Assembly (NCBI RefSeq): GCF_006170445.1
Contig: NZ_VCNA01000002.1
Span: forward strand, 620,001-684,000
DNA from: Brevibacillus dissolubilis
GTDB lineage: Bacteria > Bacillota > Bacilli > Brevibacillales > Brevibacillaceae
Direction of reading: 5' to 3'
DNA: 64,000 bases
The notes beneath the pieces were generated by a model that saw nothing but the letters and a program-made list of their open reading frames with translations, made no database searches and had not been told where the DNA came from. The first letter of the stretch is position 1, and each line of letters begins with the position of its first letter. Positions 18,221 through 24,910 of this stretch are shown in pieces. Made by a program: the position numbers and the translations under genes.

Positions 18221-18538
18221 ATGTCTATGCAACGAAATCTAATGATAAAGCATATGGTTGGCAGCCGGTCTTTTTTGGATGCGGTGAAACAAGGGATTGC
18301 CTATGAGCTGCATGAGGTGACGGGCGGCTGGGAGTTTCTGATCCATACCGACCAGCGGGAGATTGTCGATGAGCTGGTAAGCAATCGGCATGAGCTGAAC
18401 CTGTTCGTGGTAGAAGAAACCCCAGGCCAGCCTACACAAAAATGGTGGTACTACTCCAAAGACGGGGATGTCACCTATGATGAAGCTTCCCATGTCGTGC
18501 GGATCTTCGCGGATTCGAAAATGGGGTATCAATCTTAA
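18221..18538 (+). CDS. Conserved hypothetical protein
   Basis: This is a 105-residue soluble protein with no recognised domain. It is rich in aromatic and acidic residues (TGGWEFLIHTD, TQKWWYYSKDGDVTYDEA). The ATG at 18221 follows GGAG by about ten bases. It lies 66 bases before the esterase gene on the same strand, so a shared transcript is possible. Confidence 0.65.
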   Translation: MSMQRNLMIKHMVGSRSFLDAVKQGIAYELHEVTGGWEFLIHTDQREIVDELVSNRHELNLFVVEETPGQPTQKWWYYSKDGDVTYDEASHVVRIFADSKMGYQS

Positions 18539-18604
18539 TCCCCCTTCCTGCATAATGGAAGGACAAGTTTTTTGTTATACTTCCCCAATAGGAGGCGCTT
18601 ACGC

Positions 18605-19339
18605 TTGTCTGAATATCTGAAACGCACGATTAACAAAGAAGAGGTTCCCAGCGTGTATCTGGATGCACCACGCTCTGTGAAGGTGTATCTGCCGCCTGGA
18701 TATAATGAAATGCTCTCATACCCGGTGGTGTACTGCCAGGACGGGAATGACTTTTTTACCATGGGCCGGGTTGCGACCCTGACGAACCATCTGATCCTTG
18801 AGGAAGGCATGGAGCCTGTCATCATCGTCGGTGTGTCGGTGGAGCGCAGCAAACGCACGAGCGAGTACTCCCCGATCGGTTCGCTCAATCCGGGGTATAA
18901 AAAGTTTTTTGCGGAGGAATTGATCCCGTATATCGAAGAACGCTACCCTGTCCGCCGTACGCCACAAGAACGTGTTCTGGCCGGTGATTCGCTGGGCGGT
19001 ACGGTTTCCCTGCATCTCGCGTTGGATTATCCAGAGATGTTCCCCAATGTACTGGCGCTCTCCGGTGCGTTTTTTGAAGCGACACAGGAGCAGCTGAAGG
19101 CAGCCGAAGACTTGTCCTGGCTCAATCTGTGGATGGTTGTGGGCTTGGAGGAGACGGCGGTGGAGACGCACATCGGGACATTTGATTTTGTGACCTATAA
19201 CCGGGATACGAAAGCCATTTTGGAGGAAAAAGGAGTCAAGCTGTCCTATCAGGAGGATCATGGGGATCATCTGTGGGGCTTCTGGCAACGGATGCTGCCG
19301 GATGGGCTGAAGCACTTTTTCCCGACGGCTGGGTTTTAG
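18605..19339 (+). CDS. Esterase family protein (alpha/beta hydrolase, enterochelin-esterase-like)
   Basis: This is an alpha/beta-hydrolase of the putative esterase (D) family. The nucleophile elbow is GDSLGG with serine near residue 128. A catalytic histidine lies in DHGDHLWGFW close to the C-terminus, and an acidic residue is likely in the VVGLEE region. The N-terminal RSVKVYLPPGYNEMLSYPVVY is typical of this group. The TTG at 18605 is preceded by AGGAGG at nine bases, and the upstream ATG has no ribosome site. No signal peptide, so probably cytosolic. Confidence 0.82.
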   Translation: MSEYLKRTINKEEVPSVYLDAPRSVKVYLPPGYNEMLSYPVVYCQDGNDFFTMGRVATLTNHLILEEGMEPVIIVGVSVERSKRTSEYSPIGSLNPGYKKFFAEELIPYIEERYPVRRTPQERVLAGDSLGGTVSLHLALDYPEMFPNVLALSGAFFEATQEQLKAAEDLSWLNLWMVVGLEETAVETHIGTFDFVTYNRDTKAILEEKGVKLSYQEDHGDHLWGFWQRMLPDGLKHFFPTAGF

Positions 19340-19391
19340 GGGCTTAGGGTACCTTGGGTTGACGGTTGATGAAATGGCAGATTGCAGGCAT

Positions 19392-19430
19392 AAAAAAGTT
19401 GTGTGGGATGGAACGCCACACAACTTTTTT
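19392..19430. terminator. Bidirectional terminator
   Basis: Perfect 15-base arms of the form AAAAAAGTTGTGTGG / CCACACAACTTTTTT enclose a 9-base loop. It ends both the esterase gene and the small gene converging on it. Confidence 0.9.
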
Positions 19431-19455
19431 TGTTGGATATTCAGTTCTTGGGGAC

Positions 19456-19647
19456 TTACAGGCCGTTGATCTCCTGAATGTCTTCATACGGGTAGTGACG
19501 TCCATCTGTCAGAAAGATACCTTCGCTCGTCGCCTTGTCGATCTCGCCGGCTACTTGGTCGTCGTCCTTGAGCACGATGTTGACGATCTTGCTTTCGTCG
19601 CTGCGCATTTTGTTGCGGACTTGCTCACGCTGTTTGGCAGATAGCAT
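19456..19647 (-). CDS. Small conserved protein, possible Sm-like/YolD-like fold
   Basis: This is a 63-residue protein beginning MLSAKQREQVRNKMRS. It continues with a beta-rich stretch, VNIVLKDDDQVAGEIDKATSEGIFLTDGRHYPYEDIQEI, given here in outline: alternating hydrophobics ending in YPYEDIQEI. The pattern of a short helix plus small beta-barrel recalls YolD-like or Sm-like folds (inference). GAGGTG precedes the ATG at 19647. No operon partner. Confidence 0.65.
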   Translation of the reverse strand: MLSAKQREQVRNKMRSDESKIVNIVLKDDDQVAGEIDKATSEGIFLTDGRHYPYEDIQEINGL

Positions 19648-19782
19648 GGTCAAACACCTCGTTTTCCTCGAAATGGTCAGGTGTTAGTATCTTCCGAGTG
19701 CGGGTGATTTAGTCGTAAAATGTGTATTTATGTTTCAATCATATACAATCTGTGACGAACGATGGATAACAGGTGAAACGGT

Positions 19783-20841
19783 ATGGGTATAGTAAGGAAA
19801 AAAGATTTCGGAGGATTTATGGATACGCAGAAACCCAGTGAAAAGTCGATCAATATTCAATTTACCTGTACGGAAATCGGTGGACTTTGGGGTGTTTATT
19901 TTCAAGAAAGTATGTCCACTTGTTTTCTGACCTACCTCCTGCAACACCTACAGGATGCGGATATCATCCCGTTAGCGAAAGAAGCGCTGGACATTTCTCA
20001 GGGCCGTATGGACAAAATCAAACAATTTTTCCGTGCAGAAAATTTCCCGATTCCCGCCGCTTTCTCGGAAGGTGATGTGAATACCGCTGCTCCCCAGCTT
20101 TTTCATGATTCGTTTACTCTCAGCTACATCTATATGATGAATCGGTTATCGATCATCAATCTCGGGTTTACCGCCTCCAACAACGTTCGACTGGATGTGC
20201 TTGACTTCTTCAATGAATGTATACATACATCCACCGAGATGTTCGGTAAAGCCGTCAAGATGATGTTGGAAAAAGGGATCTATGACCGTCCGCCCAAAAT
20301 GAACTATCCGAACAAAATCGAGTATGTGCAGAAAGAGTCTTTCTTGACGGGTATGTTCGGAAAGAAGCGCCCATTGAATGCGGTTGAGTTATCCGAAATC
20401 TTTTTCAACATCGAGCGCAATTACTTCTCCGTGATTCTGATGCTCGGGTTTGCCCAAGTGCTGGAAGAGAAGAAATTGAGAGACTTCGTCCTGCGGGGAA
20501 AACAATTGAGCGAATCCCAAATCTCCTTTTTCAACAAATTGCTACTGGAAGAAGACCTGTTAGGCACCGTGACGACCAGCATGGAAGTGACCGCTTCTAC
20601 GGTTTCTCCGTTTTCTGACAAGCTGATCCTGTGCATGATTCATGTGTTGAATTCGGTTGATATCACGTTACTTTCACATGCCTTGTCGCTTACCATGCGA
20701 ACCGATCTCGTTGCCAATTACAGCAATATCATTGCCGGAGTGATGGTCTATGCAAAAGACACCTTTGACCTTTTAGTCGACCGAAATTGGCTGGAGCAGC
20801 CCCCTCTTGTGACAGATCGGCACCAGTTGATTTATTCGTAG
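19783..20841 (+). CDS. DUF3231 family protein
   Basis: This is a 352-residue helical protein of the DUF3231 family, which typically carries two ferritin-like four-helix repeats. The repeat begins are visible as TCTEIGGLWGVYFQES near residue 30 and LNAVELSEIFFNIERNYFS near 200. Function is unknown, and homologues are common in spore-formers. Two starts are possible. ATG 19783 follows AGGTGA at good spacing. ATG 19819 follows GGAGG at only four bases but gives a more typical family N-terminus. Confidence 0.8.
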   Translation: MGIVRKKDFGGFMDTQKPSEKSINIQFTCTEIGGLWGVYFQESMSTCFLTYLLQHLQDADIIPLAKEALDISQGRMDKIKQFFRAENFPIPAAFSEGDVNTAAPQLFHDSFTLSYIYMMNRLSIINLGFTASNNVRLDVLDFFNECIHTSTEMFGKAVKMMLEKGIYDRPPKMNYPNKIEYVQKESFLTGMFGKKRPLNAVELSEIFFNIERNYFSVILMLGFAQVLEEKKLRDFVLRGKQLSESQISFFNKLLLEEDLLGTVTTSMEVTASTVSPFSDKLILCMIHVLNSVDITLLSHALSLTMRTDLVANYSNIIAGVMVYAKDTFDLLVDRNWLEQPPLVTDRHQLIYS

Positions 20842-20851
20842 GGGGTAAGGC

Positions 20852-21760
20852 TTAGATGTACATCATCGGACCGTTCGCTGCTCTGGGAAGGTAGCCGGTT
20901 TCGCCGGTTTCGAGGATCTGCACATAGTCAAAAAATTGATACCCCATCGCTTCTTCTTCATTTGGAACGGATATCCACCATCTGAGTATGATGATCGGGG
21001 TGCCTTCCGGGATATTGGTACTCGAAGCATTCGGAACCGGGTTATTATACAATCTCATAGGATTCATAGTGATATGAACTCTTTTGCCCCATCTCTGGAC
21101 AAGTTGGTACCGTTTTAGTGCCAATCGCGCTTTTTGTACAACCAGGTCGTCTTGATCCAGCAGGGCCTGCTGTAAAGCAGAAGCGACGCCCCTCCCTCTT
21201 GCGATCCGACCCAGACTGGTGACTGCCGAGCTGCGCACAGTATCACATGGATGTTTCAGCAGAAGACGAAGGTAAGGCACGGCCTTTTCACCCAGCGCTT
21301 CCCATTGAAATGAACCGCGATAATAGATCGCCTCGTTCCAAGCCATATTGATCAGATCACATTGATCGATCGTGACATCAGCCCATCTCTTCAGCAGTTC
21401 TTGGGGATCGGGCATCTCCTGTTTGACCAGCAGTTCCATACCGGGAGTTAGACGGTTTGGGTGACTAATCTGATTGGTCTGGATAAGCGATTCCACACTC
21501 TGTGAAAATTGTCTGGCCAAACACAAGAGGGTATCCCCTTGGTTGACGACATAGTAGGGAGAGCCGCCTGCCTTTATCGTAACTCGTTGCGAATCAGGTG
21601 GTGCTGTGGGATTGGGCTCAGGGATGACAAGCGGTTGCCCGACAGGAAGATAATTGGGATTGCAGATCACATTGGCCGCCATGATGGACTCTGTCGTGAC
21701 TCCATATTGATTGGCGATAGATTGCAATGTATCATTTGGCTTTACTTGGTGAACCGCCAT
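20852..21760 (-). CDS. LysM-LysM-HEAT-SH3-like protein, copy B
   Basis: This is a 302-residue protein with two N-terminal LysM domains (about residues 3-47 and 68-112), a conserved middle segment, a HEAT-like pair (about 155-218, PYLRLLLKHPCDTVRSSAV then SLGRIARGRG) and a C-terminal beta-rich domain (about 228-302) ending in ETGETGYLPR, which looks SH3-like. There is no signal peptide, as in mother-cell-made spore coat/cortex LysM proteins such as SafA. It is a tandem paralogue of the next gene with a 48-base gap and its own GGAGGAGAG site, so the two are probably co-transcribed from the sigma-K-like promoter upstream. Peptidoglycan binding is family knowledge. A spore envelope role is inference. 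Confidence 0.82.
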   Translation of the reverse strand: MAVHQVKPNDTLQSIANQYGVTTESIMAANVICNPNYLPVGQPLVIPEPNPTAPPDSQRVTIKAGGSPYYVVNQGDTLLCLARQFSQSVESLIQTNQISHPNRLTPGMELLVKQEMPDPQELLKRWADVTIDQCDLINMAWNEAIYYRGSFQWEALGEKAVPYLRLLLKHPCDTVRSSAVTSLGRIARGRGVASALQQALLDQDDLVVQKARLALKRYQLVQRWGKRVHITMNPMRLYNNPVPNASSTNIPEGTPIIILRWWISVPNEEEAMGYQFFDYVQILETGETGYLPRAANGPMMYI

Positions 21761-21808
21761 AAAATCTCTCCTCCAGCCATAGTCTCATTTTCCTGTTCAG
21801 GGACGTTC

Positions 21809-22708
21809 CTACAGCAGCAGCGGCGCAGCAAATTGATAGCCCTCCCTGACCAGATACCCCCGCTGTCCCGTCTCAGCCACCTGAACGAGGTCATAAATAT
21901 GCGGTTCAGAAAAGCCCCTCCCTTCATTCGTCGGGCTTGGAATATACCAGCGTATCGCAAAGACAGGCGTGCCTTTTTTAAGCGGTATCGAGTCAGAAGA
22001 CAAATTCGGCTGTGACAACAGCTTCTGATCGGTTGTAAGCACATGGTATCGTTTCGTTTGATTCGCAGCTACGATCCGAAAACGCTGCAGTCCGAGTTGA
22101 GCCAAACTGCTCACTGACTGATCCCGGTCCTGCGAAGCCATCTGCAGTGCAAAAGCGGCCGCGCGCCCCTTCCCGATCCTCCCCAGGCTCATCACGGCGT
22201 AATAGCGGACATCGGGACATGGATTTCGCAACAGTCGTTCGAGATACGGCACAGCTTCTTCCCCAAACGATTCCCATGTAAAGCTTTCATACGTAAAGGT
22301 TCCCGGCAGATATCGAAGCGTCCTGAAACCGTCACACATGTCCGCAGGCAGATTCCATTCCTCAAATAACTGCTGCGGGGTTGTATTGGTCCGGTAACTG
22401 ACATTCAGTTCCAGTCCTGAAGCAAGCTGATTGGGATCAGCGATCTGATTGGCTCTCGCCAATGAAGCGACACTTCTGGAAAATTGCGAGCCCAAACATT
22501 CCAGAGTGTCCCCGGTGAACGTGACATAGTAGGGAGTTCCCCCCGCTTTTGCTCCTGACCAATCCCGCCCTGGAATAATCAGGGGTTGCCCGATAAAAAG
22601 ATAATTAGGGTTGCAGATCACATTGGCATTCATAATCGATTGGACTGTGGTTCTGTACTGATTGGCGATTTTGGTCAAGGTATCATCTGGTTTTACCACA
22701 TGCAGCAT
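21809..22708 (-). CDS. LysM-LysM-HEAT-SH3-like protein, copy A
   Basis: This is a 299-residue paralogue of the downstream gene with the same order: LysM (2-46), LysM (about 64-108), HEAT-like pair (PYLERLLRNPCPDVRYYAV, SLGRIGKGRA) and an SH3-like end with AETGQRGYLVREG. The first LysM is nearly identical between copies (SIMNANVICNPNYLFIGQPL versus SIMAANVICNPNYLPVGQPL), while the middles have diverged, which indicates an old duplication. GGAGGGG precedes the ATG and forms part of a hairpin arm. A sigma-K-like promoter lies about 35 bases upstream. Function is not established. Confidence 0.82.
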   Translation of the reverse strand: MLHVVKPDDTLTKIANQYRTTVQSIMNANVICNPNYLFIGQPLIIPGRDWSGAKAGGTPYYVTFTGDTLECLGSQFSRSVASLARANQIADPNQLASGLELNVSYRTNTTPQQLFEEWNLPADMCDGFRTLRYLPGTFTYESFTWESFGEEAVPYLERLLRNPCPDVRYYAVMSLGRIGKGRAAAFALQMASQDRDQSVSSLAQLGLQRFRIVAANQTKRYHVLTTDQKLLSQPNLSSDSIPLKKGTPVFAIRWYIPSPTNEGRGFSEPHIYDLVQVAETGQRGYLVREGYQFAAPLLL

Positions 22709-22715
22709 AATAAAA

Positions 22716-22760
22716 ACCCCTCCTCATTTGCCTATAGGTTATGCAGGCAAAAATAGGAGG
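22716..22760 (-). terminator. Hairpin terminator of the WYL gene that contains the next gene's ribosome site
   Basis: Nested arms CCTCCT/AGGAGG and TTTGCCT/AGGCAAA surround an 11-base loop. On the minus strand the 3' arm is followed by TTTTTATT. The same 3' arm (AGGAGGGG) is the Shine-Dalgarno of the LysM gene at 22708. Confidence 0.6.
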
Positions 22761-22762
22761 GT
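22735..22762 (-). promoter_or_regulatory. Sigma-K-like promoter for the LysM/HEAT pair
   Basis: On the minus strand AC (22761-22762) is followed after exactly 17 bases by CATAACCTA (22735-22743). This fits the sigma-K pattern AC-N17-CATANNNTA. Transcription would begin within the loop or 3' side of the terminator hairpin, freeing the ribosome site. Confidence 0.5.
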
Positions 22763-22777
22763 TCGGCCCGATCCAGG

Positions 22778-23797
22778 TTATTCTTTATGTGGCTCATCGT
22801 CGTCCATCATCAAAACAGCTCTAGCCATTTCTACGATCTGTTCGCGCAGCTCCTGCGGCTGTATCGCCCTGACTTGGTCAGCAAATCCTAACAGATAGCC
22901 TGCCGCTTCCTCCCTTGTCTCAAAGCATAGGGTCATCGGGGTCCAACCATCCATGCATGGCTCATCCTTATGAATCATCTGCACAAAACGTCCGGTAAAC
23001 GTCATTCTCGGCACGGCAGAAGGCGAAACCTCTACTTTCGCCTCATAGGTCGGCAGATGCTCCAAGAATTGCCGGGTCGAGTTCTCCCAGTATGCGGCTA
23101 ACTGAAAGCCAACAGGTCGCAAAAAGGTATCCTCGGTCATGATAATCGACTTGATCCGAGTGACGCGGTATGTACGATATTCGTTGCTTTTCTCAGCTTG
23201 ATCACCGACAGCCTCTGTTTCTCGTCTTCGCGATGCCACCACATACCATGTACTCCCCTTCGCCACCAGCCCGAGCGGCTCCACAATCCGCTCCACCATC
23301 TCCCCATCCGCCCGCTCGTATGTCATCTTGACTCTGCGCTCCATCCATACCGCCTGCTGCAACGCTTGAAACACCTCGCCCCCGACCTTCTCCCCAGACT
23401 GCCGCCAGGTGCGGGTGTCCACATGAAGCCGTTCCCAGACGTCCTTTGCCTGCTTTTGATAAAGACGCGGAAGCGATGCCAACAGCTTATGACGGGCGAG
23501 TTCCGCTCCCTTTTCCATGCCGAGGTCGGCGAGCAGATGGCTGGATGGTGAGATGAACAGCGCGTGGATTTCCTCTTCCTTAAGCCCTGTCAGATTGGTG
23601 CGGTAGTCGTCCATGAGCCGCCACCCACCGTGCTTTCCCCGCTCGGCCACCACGGGGATACCTGCCTGACCGAGTGCTTCGAGGTCGCGGAGGATGGTGC
23701 GTTCGGTGACCTCCAGCTCAGTGGCTAATTCTTTGGCGGTCTGTTTGCCGCGGTTTTGGAGCAAGAGCAGAATCTGCAGTAACCGGTCGGCTCTCAT
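22778..23797 (-). CDS. WYL-domain transcriptional regulator (YafY/DeoR-type HTH)
   Basis: This is a 339-residue regulator with an N-terminal winged helix (MRADRLLQILLLLQNRGKQ, recognition part ELEVTERTILRDLEAL), followed by the YafY-type middle and a WYL domain (KGSTWYVVAS near residue 195) and WCX-like C-terminus. The ATG at 23797 has GGAGGA seven bases upstream. It is divergent from an SDR gene with a 95-base promoter region containing an inverted repeat, so it most likely controls that gene and itself. The ligand is unknown. Confidence 0.88.
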   Translation of the reverse strand: MRADRLLQILLLLQNRGKQTAKELATELEVTERTILRDLEALGQAGIPVVAERGKHGGWRLMDDYRTNLTGLKEEEIHALFISPSSHLLADLGMEKGAELARHKLLASLPRLYQKQAKDVWERLHVDTRTWRQSGEKVGGEVFQALQQAVWMERRVKMTYERADGEMVERIVEPLGLVAKGSTWYVVASRRRETEAVGDQAEKSNEYRTYRVTRIKSIIMTEDTFLRPVGFQLAAYWENSTRQFLEHLPTYEAKVEVSPSAVPRMTFTGRFVQMIHKDEPCMDGWTPMTLCFETREEAAGYLLGFADQVRAIQPQELREQIVEMARAVLMMDDDEPHKE

Positions 23798-23825
23798 GTT
23801 TGGCTCCTCCTGCTTCTTTTTTAAC

Positions 23826-23842
23826 ATGACAATGGATGTCAT
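23826..23842. promoter_or_regulatory. Inverted repeat ATGACA-N5-TGTCAT in the WYL/SDR divergent promoter
   Basis: This perfect 6-base inverted repeat with a 5-base spacer lies between the divergent regulator and dehydrogenase genes. It is a candidate operator for the WYL regulator. Confidence 0.5.
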
Positions 23843-23892
23843 ATATAGGGATTATACTATGGGTATCAACGGATTGATAAGGAGTGTTGGAG

Positions 23893-24858
23893 ATGACACA
23901 GGAAAAATGCAGCGGGCACTACATGGGAGAGCCAGATCAGAGCCAAGCACGAGGGGACAAGACGCATCCCGATCAGAGATCTCGCCTGCCTTTGCACGGA
24001 AAAGTAGCCGTCGTAGCAGGCGCGACACGGGGCGCAGGTCGCGGAATCGCCATGATGCTGGGTGAAGCCGGGGCGACCGTATACGTCACGGGCAGAAGCA
24101 CACGTAACGGCGGCCCATCCCCCATGGGCCGGAGCGAAACCATCGAGGAGACAGCCGAGCTGGTCAATCAGTGCGGTGGTGTTGGGATTCCTGTGCGCGT
24201 AGATCACACGGTCGAAGCAGATGTGAAAGCCTTGTTCGAGCAGGTCAAGCGCGAGCAGAACGGACAGCTCGATCTATTGGTCAACGATGTCTGGGGCGGC
24301 GATCCTCTGACCAAGTGGGGCCAACCGTTTTGGGAGCACGATCTGCACAACGGTCTTTTGATCCAAAAAAACGCGGTGCAATCCCACATGCTGACCAGCT
24401 ACTACGGTGCACCGCTGATGGTGGAGCGCGGTCAGGGGCTGATCATCGAGATCACAGACGGCGTGGACTACAAGTATCGCGGGAATCTGTATTACAGTCT
24501 GGCAAAAATCTCGGCTATGCATCTGGCGATGGCGATGGCGGAAGATTTGAAACCTCACAACGTTACAGCCGTGGCGCTGACTCCGGGGTTTCTGCGTTCG
24601 GAAGCGATGCTTACCCATTTTGGCGTAACAGAGGAGAACTGGCGGGATGCGACGAAGCAGGAGCCGCATTTTATCGCATCCGAGACTCCTTATTATATCG
24701 GTCGGGCTGTTGCGGCGTTGGCGGGGGATCCAGAGGTGGCTCGGAAGTCGGGACAGACGCTGAGTACGTGGGGGTTGTCGGAGGAGTATCCGTTTGTGGA
24801 TCAAGACGGGAGCCGTCCGCATTGGGGGAACTATTTTGCCGAGCTACAAATTAACTAG
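23893..24858 (+). CDS. SDR family NAD(P)-dependent oxidoreductase
   Basis: This is a classical short-chain dehydrogenase of 321 residues. After a polar leader of about 30 residues the cofactor motif AGATRGAGRGIAMML appears, then the NADP-specific TGRSTR. Next come VNDVWGG (variant of NNAG), ITDG with the catalytic serine position altered, and YYSLAKISAM, giving the YxxxK pair. The ATG at 23893 has AAGGAG at eight bases. It is transcribed divergently from the WYL regulator. The substrate is unknown. Confidence 0.85.
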   Translation: MTQEKCSGHYMGEPDQSQARGDKTHPDQRSRLPLHGKVAVVAGATRGAGRGIAMMLGEAGATVYVTGRSTRNGGPSPMGRSETIEETAELVNQCGGVGIPVRVDHTVEADVKALFEQVKREQNGQLDLLVNDVWGGDPLTKWGQPFWEHDLHNGLLIQKNAVQSHMLTSYYGAPLMVERGQGLIIEITDGVDYKYRGNLYYSLAKISAMHLAMAMAEDLKPHNVTAVALTPGFLRSEAMLTHFGVTEENWRDATKQEPHFIASETPYYIGRAVAALAGDPEVARKSGQTLSTWGLSEEYPFVDQDGSRPHWGNYFAELQIN

Positions 24859-24871
24859 GTTAGCTTGCACA

Positions 24872-24904
24872 ACAAAGGTTCCCATAACAGAATGGAACCT
24901 TTGT
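24872..24904. terminator. Bidirectional terminator between the SDR gene and hamB
   Basis: Perfect arms ACAAAGGTTCC and GGAACCTTTGT are separated by 11 bases. It marks the left edge of the AT-rich defence island. Confidence 0.8.
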
Positions 24905-24910
24905 GTCCTA

